Source: Candidatus Ferrigenium bremense (GTDB taxonomy: Bacteria > Pseudomonadota > Gammaproteobacteria > Burkholderiales > Gallionellaceae). From it: 62,437 nucleotides of DNA. The stretch is taken from positions 1 through 62,437 of the forward strand of contig JAGRPI010000009.1 of NCBI GenBank assembly GCA_019449635.1, given 5' to 3'. A program made the translations under genes and the position numbers. Under the pieces are notes generated by a model that was given only the letters and a program-made list of their open reading frames with translations, was not told the origin of the DNA and ran no database searches. Shown one piece after another: positions 39,588-48,914 of this stretch (position 1 is its first letter; every line of letters starts with the position of its first letter).

Positions 39588-41624
39588 ATGGAAGGGAAAC
39601 AGATATTCGTATTGAGCATGGTTACACTGGCGGTCAGCCAGGCAGTGTATGGGGCGGATGACCAGCAAATGACTCTTGAGCCGGTTGTCGTCACATCCCG
39701 GCGTGTCGAGACCAAACTTAATGATGCACCGCAACGGATCGAGGTCGTCAAGAGCAAGGATATTGATAAGACGTTCCAGAATGATCTCACCGACCTGCTG
39801 AAGAAGAACGCAAGCGTCGATGTTATCCAATATCCCGGTGGCCTCTCTGGTATTGGTATTCGAGGATTCACGCCGGAGTACGGCGGCATCAATAAGCGCT
39901 CTGTCCTGCTCATTGACGGCAGGCCCGTTTCGGCAGACAACCTGGCGACAATCAATTCAGGTTCGATCGAGCAAGTTGAGGTAATGAAAGGTCCGGGCTC
40001 GGCCCTGTATGGCTCCGGCGCGATGGGCGGGGTCGTCAGTATGGTTTCCCGTCAGAGCAGGGGAGATATTCGCGGGCAGGCGAACTTGTCACTAGGTCAG
40101 TTTAGTACCAGCGAAGCCAAATTGAGGGCAGGCGGAAACATTACCCAGTCACTGGACTTCGATTACGCTGGTTCTTTAATCAAAGCGGGTGATTTCAAAC
40201 TGGGCAACGGTCAGGTCAGGTCAGCCACCGGATATGAGATGGACAATCACTCGATCCGGGGCGGTCTTGATATCAATAACGAGTGGCGGCTCGTCGGGAA
40301 ATGGAAGGAGTGGAAGGGGCGGGACGTTTATTCTCCGGGTGATCTTGCTTATGGCACCAATGCTCAGCAACGGAAGCAGATGGCAAACTCTGATCGCGAC
40401 CTTCAGCTGACGGGGCGCATGGGCAATCATTCCATGAGTGCCACAGTCTTCTCGGGTACGCAGTTCTCCGAGTCGGCGACGCTGACCTCGACGACTGCTT
40501 TGTACCGTCCACAACTGCCCGCCGTCAGTTTTATCGGGAATCTGTCGTTCTCCGGCTGGCAAGCCCAAGATGCATGGGCCTGGTCGGATGGCAGCGTTCT
40601 GCTCTTCGGGATTGACAATCAAAAAGCAAAGTCCGAGTCACGGCTTTTCAATTTGGCTGTGGCCGGAGTGCCCGAAAAAGCGCCCGGCACGGCAAACAAT
40701 CAGCGGATATCGACGGGTGTTTTCGCAGAAAACAGCTGGGCTTTTAACGAGGGGAATAGCACAGCCTATGTTGGAATACGACGCGACAACATCACCGTCG
40801 AGACCCTCTATACTCCCCTCAAAACCGGCTTTACACCATCGAAGACCGATTTCACCGCAACCAACCCGAGCGCGGGTTTCAAGCACCTGATCGCTGCGGG
40901 CTGGAATCTTCACGCCACGATTGGCAAGGCTTTTGTCGCGCCCGATGCGTTATACGTGACAGGCAATCACCAGACTCCGAGAACGCTCCCTGGCGGCGCA
41001 GTAGTGATTGACACCACAACAGGCAACCCGAACATCAGGCCGGAAAACTCGCTATCCAAAGATATTGGTGTGGAATGGAGCGCCCCCGGTTTCAGTGTTG
41101 ACCTGACGGTATTTGATACCAAAGTCAAAGACAAGATCGTCGCGGTCAAGACGACCAACCCGGATCAAAGCGTAGCCACGACATATACCAATGCACAAGA
41201 CGGAAGTATCCAGGGCATAGAACTGCAAAGTCGCTGGGCGTTTGCCAGGAACTATAAGCTGACATTGGGCGGCACCCAGTATTTCCACGACTGGACGATG
41301 ACGAATAACCAGCATGTGGATGCCAACGTCGTTCCCAAGCAGGCTTTTAAAATCGCGCTCGACGCGGATCATGGCCCATGGACTGGCCGGCTCAGTGCCC
41401 GTTACCGTGGCCGGATGAAAGACCAGGACTGGGTAACAGGCGGTGGAAGACAGGTGGAGTTCGGCGGGTTTACTGTGGCTGATCTGGATGTTCGTTACCG
41501 CATCGATAAGGCTCAGACTGTGGCACTCTCGGTTGAAAATCTCACGGATCGTTTCTACACCGAAAAGTTTGGCTACAACATGTCAGGGAGAAACATGCGT
41601 GCCAATTATCGGTATGAGTTCTGA
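39588..41624 (+). CDS. TonB-dependent outer membrane receptor 2
   Basis: A protein of 678 residues with a signal peptide (VTLAVSQAVYGA), TonB-box region (LEPVVVTSRRVETKL), plug (SVLLIDGRPVSADN; VEVMKGPGSALYGSGAMGG) and a barrel with a terminal YRYEF. The first ~22 residues and the leader resemble receptor 1, while the mature parts differ, which suggests that promoter and signal peptide were exchanged. It is followed after 3 nt by receptor 3. It is the size of siderophore or catecholate-type receptors; the ligand is not deducible. Confidence 0.9.
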   Translation: MEGKQIFVLSMVTLAVSQAVYGADDQQMTLEPVVVTSRRVETKLNDAPQRIEVVKSKDIDKTFQNDLTDLLKKNASVDVIQYPGGLSGIGIRGFTPEYGGINKRSVLLIDGRPVSADNLATINSGSIEQVEVMKGPGSALYGSGAMGGVVSMVSRQSRGDIRGQANLSLGQFSTSEAKLRAGGNITQSLDFDYAGSLIKAGDFKLGNGQVRSATGYEMDNHSIRGGLDINNEWRLVGKWKEWKGRDVYSPGDLAYGTNAQQRKQMANSDRDLQLTGRMGNHSMSATVFSGTQFSESATLTSTTALYRPQLPAVSFIGNLSFSGWQAQDAWAWSDGSVLLFGIDNQKAKSESRLFNLAVAGVPEKAPGTANNQRISTGVFAENSWAFNEGNSTAYVGIRRDNITVETLYTPLKTGFTPSKTDFTATNPSAGFKHLIAAGWNLHATIGKAFVAPDALYVTGNHQTPRTLPGGAVVIDTTTGNPNIRPENSLSKDIGVEWSAPGFSVDLTVFDTKVKDKIVAVKTTNPDQSVATTYTNAQDGSIQGIELQSRWAFARNYKLTLGGTQYFHDWTMTNNQHVDANVVPKQAFKIALDADHGPWTGRLSARYRGRMKDQDWVTGGGRQVEFGGFTVADLDVRYRIDKAQTVALSVENLTDRFYTEKFGYNMSGRNMRANYRYEF

Positions 41625-41627
41625 CCC

Positions 41628-43757
41628 ATGTTGCATTCAAAACGATGCTTGACAGGTTTTATCGCGCCGTTTGTTTGTTTCTTCATCACTCCTCCTGTTT
41701 GGGCTGAAGAGCCGCAGACACTTCAGGAGGTTAGGGTAACCGGCAAGAGGGATGATGTGGCAGAACGGCGCGAATCCAGTACGCAAAAGATCGTGCTGGA
41801 GCGCAGGGAGATCGAGAACCTGGGCGTGATGACCATCGGTGAAGTGGTCGGCAAATTGCCCGGCGTAGAAGTGGGAAGCGGCTCGGCTGGCCAGCGCGCA
41901 CGCGGTATGTCGCGGGATTCGGTGCAGATTCTGGTGGACGGGGAACGTCAGGCCGGCGGTTCACTGGTGGTGTCCGGCGCATTGGGGAGGCTCCCTTCAG
42001 GCGATCTGGAGCGCGTCGAAATCCTGCGCGGCTCTTCTCCCGAATTCGGCGGTTCCGCACCTATCACTGTCAACCTGGTCATCAAGAAGGCATTGCCCAA
42101 ACGCTCGACGGAATTCAGGGCTGGCCTCGGCTTGCGCGGTGCGGAGCCAAACTATCAATTGTCATGGACAGAAAATGGCGGCGAGGGTGGGTTTGCCTGG
42201 TCGCTGCCGGTCTCGTTGATCTTTAACAATTCGCCGTCTGATTCTTCGCTTGACCGGCAGGATACAGCGGCGGGGACACGCACCCTGTGGCAGCAAGAGA
42301 ACACGACCGGCTCAGGCAAAATGGGACATCATGCGATATCGCCGCGCATGACATGGAAGGCCGGCAGCGATAGCCTGACCATTGCGCCGCTATTCTTTTA
42401 TGGTCCGATGGACCGTAACACCAATGCGGCATTGACTGCCTACGCCAATCCGGCAGCGGGCACCGGATTGTCGTACAACGGCGAGCGCAACAGCCGCGAA
42501 AATACCCTGAATCGCCTGCTGCGGCTGCGTGCCGAGGGAGAAAAGCACTTGGGCGATTCCAAATTGACCGGGCGTACGGCGATCAATAACGGGACGCGCA
42601 CGGTGGACATGGTGCGCGATGCATACAATGCAGCCAACGTATTGACGGCTTCGACCGAGAGCACGCGCAGCGACGACAACGAATTCAACCTGGCGTTGCG
42701 TCTGGACCGCCCTCTTGGCGAGCATCTGCTTGCGCTGGGTGTGGAGCATGTCAATCTGCATCGCACCGAAGACCAGAACTTCACGGGTAGCTTTGTTTCC
42801 GTTTCCTCATCTCGGGCGCAGGAACGGCAAAACATCATCTGGGCGCAGGACGACTGGATGGTGCGGCCTGATGTTACCTTCACCTATGGCCTGCGCGGCG
42901 AAGCCATTGCCTTGAGTTCCGCAGCCGCCTCGCAACAGCAGTCGCGCCTGCTGCCCTCTGTCGCCGCACGCTGGGAGCCGGTGGACAAGCTGGTGATACG
43001 TTCCTCACTGGGCGCGGGCTTGAAGATGCCCAAACTGGACGAGATCAGCAATGCTGCCTCCCCGAGTATTGCCGCCAATACGCCGGTGGAGGCCGACCGG
43101 CGCGGGAATCCGAATCTGCGCCCGGAACGCAGCGTCAATTTTGAGGCAGTCATCGAACGTTATCTCGATGGGGATGCGGGCGTGATCGGTGCGAACCTGT
43201 ACGCACGCTCCACGCAGGATTTCACCGAACGGTGCGTGCAGCTCGAAGGCGTGCGCTGGGTGGATCGCCCATACAACGAAGGCCGGGCGATGCATTGGGG
43301 GTGGGAGCTTGACGGCAAAATGCGTACCGACAGTTGGGGATGGAAAGGCGCAACTGTGAAAGCCCATCTCACCTTACCGCATGCGCAAGTGAACGATACG
43401 CGCCTCGGTATCCGGCGCATGGCACGTGACACGCCACGCTATGTACTGTCGGCGGGCGTGGATCAGAGCCTGCCCAAGCTACAATCCAGCTATGGCGTCT
43501 CTTTGCAACATTCCGCGCTGAGCGAAACTGCCATTCCGGGAGAACAACGTGGCATGACCAGGGCGCGCACGGTGCTTGATGCCTTCTGGCTCTACAAGCT
43601 GACACCACGGTTCAATCTGCGCATGGCCGGGCAAAACCTGCTGAAGGCCGATACGGTGCGCCAGAACATCATTACCTCGGCAGGGAACGAATGGCAATTG
43701 AGCAATACCGACCGTGGGTACAGAAGTGTGTTATTCACTGTGGAAGGACGCTGGTAG
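41628..43757 (+). CDS. TonB-dependent outer membrane receptor 3
   Basis: A protein of 709 residues: signal peptide (IAPFVCFFITPPVWA), TonB-box region (LQEVRVTGKRD), plug with VQILVDGERQAGG and RVEILRGSSPEFGGSAP, then the barrel ending in FTVEGRW. It differs from the other three receptors in the plug loops. It is co-transcribed with receptor 2 (gap of 3 nt), so the two may import related ligands. One isolated Cys sits in an outer loop (TERCVQLEG). Confidence 0.9.
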   Translation: MLHSKRCLTGFIAPFVCFFITPPVWAEEPQTLQEVRVTGKRDDVAERRESSTQKIVLERREIENLGVMTIGEVVGKLPGVEVGSGSAGQRARGMSRDSVQILVDGERQAGGSLVVSGALGRLPSGDLERVEILRGSSPEFGGSAPITVNLVIKKALPKRSTEFRAGLGLRGAEPNYQLSWTENGGEGGFAWSLPVSLIFNNSPSDSSLDRQDTAAGTRTLWQQENTTGSGKMGHHAISPRMTWKAGSDSLTIAPLFFYGPMDRNTNAALTAYANPAAGTGLSYNGERNSRENTLNRLLRLRAEGEKHLGDSKLTGRTAINNGTRTVDMVRDAYNAANVLTASTESTRSDDNEFNLALRLDRPLGEHLLALGVEHVNLHRTEDQNFTGSFVSVSSSRAQERQNIIWAQDDWMVRPDVTFTYGLRGEAIALSSAAASQQQSRLLPSVAARWEPVDKLVIRSSLGAGLKMPKLDEISNAASPSIAANTPVEADRRGNPNLRPERSVNFEAVIERYLDGDAGVIGANLYARSTQDFTERCVQLEGVRWVDRPYNEGRAMHWGWELDGKMRTDSWGWKGATVKAHLTLPHAQVNDTRLGIRRMARDTPRYVLSAGVDQSLPKLQSSYGVSLQHSALSETAIPGEQRGMTRARTVLDAFWLYKLTPRFNLRMAGQNLLKADTVRQNIITSAGNEWQLSNTDRGYRSVLFTVEGRW

Positions 43758-43773
43758 CTGCAGCTTATGGGAG

Positions 43774-43819
43774 TGCGACAATTCGTCACATTCCCAAGCT
43801 GATTTTTCATCCATACAAT
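43774..43819 (+). promoter_or_regulatory. Operator-promoter of the PepSY gene
   Basis: TGCGACAATTCGTCACA is followed by TTCCCA (43791-43796), a 17-bp spacer and TACAAT (43814-43819). One arm base deviates from dyad symmetry. It lies 17 nt after the receptor 3 stop. Confidence 0.75.
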
Positions 43820-43849
43820 CCGCCAACTTTAATTTGCTGGGAGGCAAAT

Positions 43850-45082
43850 ATGCAACTGAGAAAACTCTGGTTCAATATCCATCTCTACATCAGCCTGGTG
43901 CTGGGAGTGGTGATCGTCCTGATAGGTCTGACCGGCAGCATCATCACCTTCGACAAGGAGATCGACCGCCTGCTCAATCCCGAATTGCTCACGGTGCAAC
44001 CACAGGGGCAGCAGCGGCAGATGATGGAGATCGTTGCTGCGGCAAAGGCATTACATCCGGAAAAGATCGCCGGCGGTGTGAATCCGCCGTTGGCTGAGGA
44101 TGAGGTAGCCATGGTGTGGTTCAGGGTTCCGGAGCCAGTCGTGCCCGGCATGGAAGAGGATAAGCATGCCTGCTGCAAGGGGATTTGGCACCAGGTCATG
44201 GTGAACCCGTACACCGCGCAGATTCTGGGCAGCCGCGACACCAGCAAATACGGATTGAACAGCGAATATTTCATAAGGACCATGCATCACCTGCATTCCC
44301 GGGTACTGCTGGGCGAATGGGGCAAGAATTTCATCGGTATCGTCGGCATACTGTGGCTGATCGTATGTTTCACCGGCGTTTACCTGTGGTGGCCGAAACT
44401 GGCCAAGCTGAAACTGGCGCTTTCCATTAAGCGCGGGGCAGGGAATGCCCGCTTCATTTTTGACTTGCACCGGGCGACCGGCATCTACAGCGTCATTGTC
44501 CTGGTCGTCGTCACGTTCAGCGGCGTCTATTTTATATTCCCCAACTATGTCAGGCCGATGGTGGGCGTTTTCTCGCCGGTGCCAGAACCGCTTGCGAAAG
44601 TGGAATCGGCCATCCAGCCCGGAGCCAGGGCAATCTCCGTGGAGGAGGCGGTGACGATTGGCAGCCGCATTTTCCCGGACGCCGGATTGCGGCGGGTCGG
44701 GCTGCCCGGCGACCAGAGCGGGAGCTACCGGATCTCCATGCGCCAGGAGGGGGAAGTGGGCAGTGCCTCCAGAGCGGCGACCAGCGTCTGGATTGACCAA
44801 TACAGCGGCAAGGTGCTGGAGGTGCACGACTCGCAGAAAATGACCGGCGGCGAAGTATTCCTGGCATGGCAAATGCCTTTGCACAACGGCACCGCATTCG
44901 GCCTGACCGGCCGCATCATCATCTTCGCCTCGGGAATTGTGCCATTGATCCTGGCAGCCACTGGAACGCTTATGTGGCTGCGGAAAAGACGGGCGAGGCG
45001 GCAGAAAGCCCTTGTGGCAGAAAATGCAACAGCCGCTGGCAGAGAATTGGGGCTGGCCGCTGGTGAAGGTGGTCTGGCTTAG
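43850..45082 (+). CDS. PepSY-domain membrane protein, reductase-like
   Basis: A 410-residue protein with four membrane helices (YISLVLGVVIVLIGLTGSII; FIGIVGILWLIVCFTGVYLW; SVIVLVVVTFSGVYFIF; IFASGIVPLILAATGTLMWL) and periplasmic PepSY loops. His residues flanking the helices (NIHLYI, MHHLHS, DLHRATG, MPLHNG) match the haem or metal sites of PepSY ferrisiderophore reductases such as FpvG. A CC pair (HACCKG) lies in the first periplasmic loop. A role in reducing an imported metal chelate fits the context. ATG 43850 follows GGGAGG. Confidence 0.85.
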   Translation: MQLRKLWFNIHLYISLVLGVVIVLIGLTGSIITFDKEIDRLLNPELLTVQPQGQQRQMMEIVAAAKALHPEKIAGGVNPPLAEDEVAMVWFRVPEPVVPGMEEDKHACCKGIWHQVMVNPYTAQILGSRDTSKYGLNSEYFIRTMHHLHSRVLLGEWGKNFIGIVGILWLIVCFTGVYLWWPKLAKLKLALSIKRGAGNARFIFDLHRATGIYSVIVLVVVTFSGVYFIFPNYVRPMVGVFSPVPEPLAKVESAIQPGARAISVEEAVTIGSRIFPDAGLRRVGLPGDQSGSYRISMRQEGEVGSASRAATSVWIDQYSGKVLEVHDSQKMTGGEVFLAWQMPLHNGTAFGLTGRIIIFASGIVPLILAATGTLMWLRKRRARRQKALVAENATAAGRELGLAAGEGGLA

Positions 45083-45099
45083 CGGTAACTGCACCCCCG

Positions 45100-45183
45100 A
45101 GCCTGACCCCGTGCGCGCCGCTGGCTTCGCTGCTCGCGGTGCTGATTCTGCTGGGCTTGAGGCGGTTGCTGCTGGTCTTATGA
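45100..45183 (+). pseudogene. Deleted relic of a second TauE/SafE gene
   Basis: In frame to TGA 45181-45183 it reads LTPCAPLASLLAV joined directly to LILLGLRRLLLVL. Both pieces match the intact gene at 38053-38712 almost exactly (LTPCAPLASLLAV and the last residues LILLGLRRLLLVL), but about 55 codons between them are missing and nothing of the 5' part remains. No start codon or upstream coding sequence is present. Confidence 0.8.
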
Positions 45184-45234
45184 GATAGAGATAATTGTCT
45201 TTGTCATGCCAGATATGCGGACGTTTTCTTGGGG

Positions 45235-45280
45235 TGCGACAATTTGTCGCATTCCCATGTTGCCTTTCCGTATGTAATAT
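45235..45280 (+). promoter_or_regulatory. Operator-promoter of TonB receptor 4
   Basis: TGCGACAATTTGTCGCA (perfect dyad) is followed by TTCCCA (45252-45257), a 17-bp spacer and TAATAT (45275-45280). The spacer differs from the other three copies, so the conserved parts are the dyad, the -35 and the distance. Confidence 0.75.
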
Positions 45281-45339
45281 CCACGCGCTTTTTAGTTGTA
45301 AAAATTTGTAACTATAAAAAAATATGGGGAGAGGTAGCA

Positions 45340-47469
45340 ATGACAAAGCAGTTGATTGGCATCGGAAAATTATTTGCGCTGAGTTGTATCTATATGAGCG
45401 TGGCGAATGCGGCGTTTGCGGCGGATGAACCGCAGACATTGGATGAAGTGGTGGTGAGCGGCTCACGCACGGCCACCAAGCTGTCAGAAACACCCGTGGC
45501 GATTGGTGTGGTGGGTGATAAGGCGCTGAAGCGCGATAAGCCAAAAACCATGGGTGAGGTAATCAATCGCATTGCTGGCGTGAGCTGGAATGATCTGGGC
45601 AACGAGCAGCACAGCATGGGTATCCGCCAGCCGAATAGCACCAATGCGGTATATCAATATCTGGAAGACGGCATCCCCATTCGCCCCTTGGGCGTGTTCA
45701 ACCACAATTCGCTGAATGAAATGAATCTGGCAGGGTCAGAGAGCGTCGAGGTGGTGAAGGGTGCGGCGTCTTCCCTGTATGGCAGCAATGCGGTGGGAGG
45801 GGCAGTGAACTTCATGACTGCACGTCCTTCGCTCACGCCTTACGCCACCGCAGGTCTGCGACATGACAATACGGCGGGCTTTAGCCGCCTGGATACGGGA
45901 GCCAGTAACACATGGGGTGATTTTGGCGTGCGCTTTTCCCATTACAGCTCGCGCCGCGACGCCAACAACTGGCAAAACTATAGCAATGCCGACAAAGATT
46001 CCTTCACTCTGCGCGGCGATTATGTCCTAGGTGCCTCGTCGCTTGTTCATGCGACGTTGACGCACAACAATCTGGATAGCGCCATGACGGGTAGTTTGTT
46101 TGAAAATGACTATCAAACTCGTCCAGGCTTCAGCTACAACTCGTTCACCTATCGCAAGGACAAGACGACGCGGATGAATGTCGCTTGGGAAGGCGAAACT
46201 ACCCGCAATGGTCAGACTAGTGTCACCTTATTCGCACGTCAAAATGACCACGGCCAGATACCGAGCTACACTATTACCGGTTGTGCAGGGGCAACTTGCA
46301 AAGGCACGATCAACAATAACCACGTAAGTTCATTGGGCTTTGATGCAAAGCATCAGCAAGAGTTCGACTGGCTGGCTTCGCGTCTGATTGCCGGGGTGTA
46401 TTTCGATCAAACATCGAATCCTTATGTCAGCGACAATCTGAGCATCGTGAGAGATGTGGCTACAGGCAGATACCTTAGCTATACCATTTCAAGTGCGACA
46501 GTCCCTTTAGGTGTGCGGAATTATCAGACCGACATCAAGAATACGGCGTTGTTTGCCCAGTGGGAATTATCACCGCTGGAGAAGATGCGCGTGGTACTCG
46601 GCGGGCGTTCGGACAAAATCAATTACGACTATAAAAATAATTTGACCCCCGGTGCCAATTTTGGGGCAGCCTCTGAATCGCGCAGCTTTTCGCACTTCAG
46701 CCCAAAGATCGGCGCAACCTATTCTATAAGCAACAATAGCAGCGTGTACGCCAATATAAGCGAAGGTTTTACTCCCCCCGAGGTGAGTGCCTTGTATGGC
46801 AAGTCCGCGGTACCGAATCTCAAGCCGTCCACTTACAATAACTATGAGCTCGGGCTGCGTATGGCGCTGCTGGATGGTGCGCTCAAGCTGGATTCTGCGC
46901 TGTATCGTTTGGATGGGCGCGACACTATTGTCAGTTACACTATTGCACCGGGTAACAGCGAAAACCGCAATGCCGGTCGTACGCGCAGCCAAGGTTTAGA
47001 ACTAGGCTTGGGCTGGGAAAGCGGCGTATTTGATGCGCGTTTTGGCACTACTATAGCGGTTCATCGTTTCATGCAATATCAAGCATCCGCTACGCTCAAT
47101 TACAGCGGTAAGGAAATGCCGCAAGCGCCGAGCAATACCACTACGGCAGAGATTGGCTACAGGCCGATGCAGGGTGCGCGAGTAGCGCTGGAACTGGTCA
47201 ATCAAGGTGCGTATTGGATGAATAACGCGAACACTGTACGTTATTCCGGACACGCCCTGTTTAACCTGCGTGGCAATTATCAGTTCGCGGGCGGTTGGGA
47301 AGCGTGGTTGCAAGGCCGTAATTTGACCGATAAACATTATTCCGATTCGGCTTCCAGCTCGTATTCCGGCACGGGTGCATATACTCCTAACACCCAAAAT
47401 CAGTACACCGTGGGTGCCCCGCGAAGTTTGATGGTTGGGCTCACTTACAGCTTTGACGGCAAGAAGTAA
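45340..47469 (+). CDS. TonB-dependent outer membrane receptor 4
   Basis: A protein of 709 residues: signal peptide ending ANAAFA, TonB-box region (LDEVVVSGSRTATKL), plug (INRIAGVSWNDLGN; VEVVKGAASSLYGSNAVGG), and a barrel ending GLTYSFDGKK. An outer loop carries a Cys pair (GCAGATCKG). ATG 45340 has GGGGAGAGG upstream. It heads a block with the BNR-repeat protein, TlpA-like protein and TonB-ExbBD. Codons and base composition look more AT-rich than in its neighbours, which hints at a separate origin. Confidence 0.9.
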   Translation: MTKQLIGIGKLFALSCIYMSVANAAFAADEPQTLDEVVVSGSRTATKLSETPVAIGVVGDKALKRDKPKTMGEVINRIAGVSWNDLGNEQHSMGIRQPNSTNAVYQYLEDGIPIRPLGVFNHNSLNEMNLAGSESVEVVKGAASSLYGSNAVGGAVNFMTARPSLTPYATAGLRHDNTAGFSRLDTGASNTWGDFGVRFSHYSSRRDANNWQNYSNADKDSFTLRGDYVLGASSLVHATLTHNNLDSAMTGSLFENDYQTRPGFSYNSFTYRKDKTTRMNVAWEGETTRNGQTSVTLFARQNDHGQIPSYTITGCAGATCKGTINNNHVSSLGFDAKHQQEFDWLASRLIAGVYFDQTSNPYVSDNLSIVRDVATGRYLSYTISSATVPLGVRNYQTDIKNTALFAQWELSPLEKMRVVLGGRSDKINYDYKNNLTPGANFGAASESRSFSHFSPKIGATYSISNNSSVYANISEGFTPPEVSALYGKSAVPNLKPSTYNNYELGLRMALLDGALKLDSALYRLDGRDTIVSYTIAPGNSENRNAGRTRSQGLELGLGWESGVFDARFGTTIAVHRFMQYQASATLNYSGKEMPQAPSNTTTAEIGYRPMQGARVALELVNQGAYWMNNANTVRYSGHALFNLRGNYQFAGGWEAWLQGRNLTDKHYSDSASSSYSGTGAYTPNTQNQYTVGAPRSLMVGLTYSFDGKK

Positions 47470-47476
47470 TGGCAGT

Positions 47477-47494
47477 GGCAGCCTTCTGGCTGCC
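47477..47494 (+). terminator. Possible attenuator hairpin after receptor 4
   Basis: GGCAGCC-TTCT-GGCTGCC immediately follows the stop codon. There is no T run, so it may slow rather than end transcription before the downstream genes. The 227-nt gap holds no copy of the shared operator. Confidence 0.45.
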
Positions 47495-47696
47495 GCCCGT
47501 TAAACCCTGAATTGCATGGTGTTTGGTCTAACCAAGCAGTGCAGTATCTCGTCAGGATGGACAGCCTGAACAGCCTACTATGTTGCTCATCACATGCCTC
47601 AGAGTTCCATGCCGAATTGAAGTATGATTCCTGTCCTGTCTCAAGGAAATAACCTGACGTGCGAGAAATAATTTTGAACTGTAGAGAGTGGGATAA

Positions 47697-48914
47697 ATGA
47701 ACAAAATATTGCTTACCTTGCTGCTCGTCACAATTGGGCTGGGGCAGGTTCAAGCTGCACCACAGCCTACTCCGAAACAACCTCATGACATGGCGAAGAT
47801 GTGGCAAACATCTCTTGCTCGCCAGCCGCTTGCTGCCACCGCTACCTTCGATGTAAAAGGCCGGCTGTGGCTGGTGTCCGTGAAGGATGGTCATCTCATG
47901 GTGAATTATTCCGAAAATCAGGGCAAGACTTTTAGTGCACCAGTCATCGTGAATTCGGAGCCGGAATTTATTGCAGCGGACGGTGAAAACCGTCCAAAAA
48001 TTCTGGTAGCTAGTAACGGTAATATTTATGTTTCCTATACTCAAAGTTTGGAAACGCCTTTTTCCGGCAACGTCCGTTTCAGCCGCTCAGTGGATGGCGG
48101 GAAGAGTTTTTCGGTACCGGTCACGGTGAATGACAATCTCGAGCTTTTTACACACCGTTTTGATTCGATGGGGATAAACGGGCGCGGCCAGGTTTACATC
48201 GCCTGGCTGGACAAGCGTGACGCTGCCGCCGCCAATAAAAAAGGGGAGAAATACAGCGGTATTGCCGTCTATCACACCGTCTCCAACGATGAGGGCAAGA
48301 GCTTCCGCCCCAATGCCAAAGTTGCGGATCACACCTGTGAGTGTTGCCGTATCGCGATGGCGGTGGATACCGATGGTTATCCGGTCATCGCTTGGCGTCA
48401 TGTCTATGAGACCAACATCCGCGACCATGCGCTGGTCAAGCTGGACGGCAAGATGGCGCCGGTACGGCTCAGCCACGAGAACTGGAACATCGCCGCCTGC
48501 CCGCATCACGGGCCGTCTCTCTCCATCGCCCCGGACGGTGTCTATCACGCTGCCTGGTTCAGCAATGCGCCGCAGCGGCACGGCCTGTTCTACGCGCACT
48601 CGGCCGATCAGGGTAAGACCTTCTCGGCTCCGCTGAATTTCGGCAACCCAGAGGCGCAACCGGCGCATCCCTATGTGCTCAGCCTGGGCAGCCGTGTCCA
48701 TCTCGCCTGGAAGGAATTCGACGGGGAGAGTACCGGCATTTTTGGCATGCATTCCGGCGATGGCGGGAAATCCTGGTCTGCGCCGGAAAAACTGGCGAGC
48801 ACTTCCGATGTATCGGACTGGCCGCTGCTGATCAGCGGGAACGATCAAGTCTACTTGTCCTGGAATTCCAAAAATGAAGGCTACCGCCTGATCGAAATAG
48901 GCGGGCACAAGTGA
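47697..48914 (+). CDS. Secreted BNR-repeat (sialidase-fold) protein with CxCC motif
   Basis: A 405-residue protein. After a signal peptide (LLTLLLVTIGLGQVQA) come repeated Asp-box/BNR motifs (YSENQGKTF, SRSVDGGKSF, SNDEGKSF, SADQGKTF, SGDGGKSW), the mark of a beta-propeller. Sialidase catalytic residues cannot be confirmed, so enzyme activity is doubtful. Two Cys/His clusters, CECCRIAM and CPHHGPS, look like metal or haem sites. It overlaps the TlpA-like gene by 4 nt and follows receptor 4. A periplasmic metal-binding or ligand-processing role is my inference. Confidence 0.75.
   Translation: MNKILLTLLLVTIGLGQVQAAPQPTPKQPHDMAKMWQTSLARQPLAATATFDVKGRLWLVSVKDGHLMVNYSENQGKTFSAPVIVNSEPEFIAADGENRPKILVASNGNIYVSYTQSLETPFSGNVRFSRSVDGGKSFSVPVTVNDNLELFTHRFDSMGINGRGQVYIAWLDKRDAAAANKKGEKYSGIAVYHTVSNDEGKSFRPNAKVADHTCECCRIAMAVDTDGYPVIAWRHVYETNIRDHALVKLDGKMAPVRLSHENWNIAACPHHGPSLSIAPDGVYHAAWFSNAPQRHGLFYAHSADQGKTFSAPLNFGNPEAQPAHPYVLSLGSRVHLAWKEFDGESTGIFGMHSGDGGKSWSAPEKLASTSDVSDWPLLISGNDQVYLSWNSKNEGYRLIEIGGHK

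Noticed and set aside
47697..48914. Annotation as a true exo-alpha-sialidase
   Set aside because: Asp boxes show the propeller fold, but the arginine triad and Tyr/Glu pair could not be assigned; the context is metal uptake.
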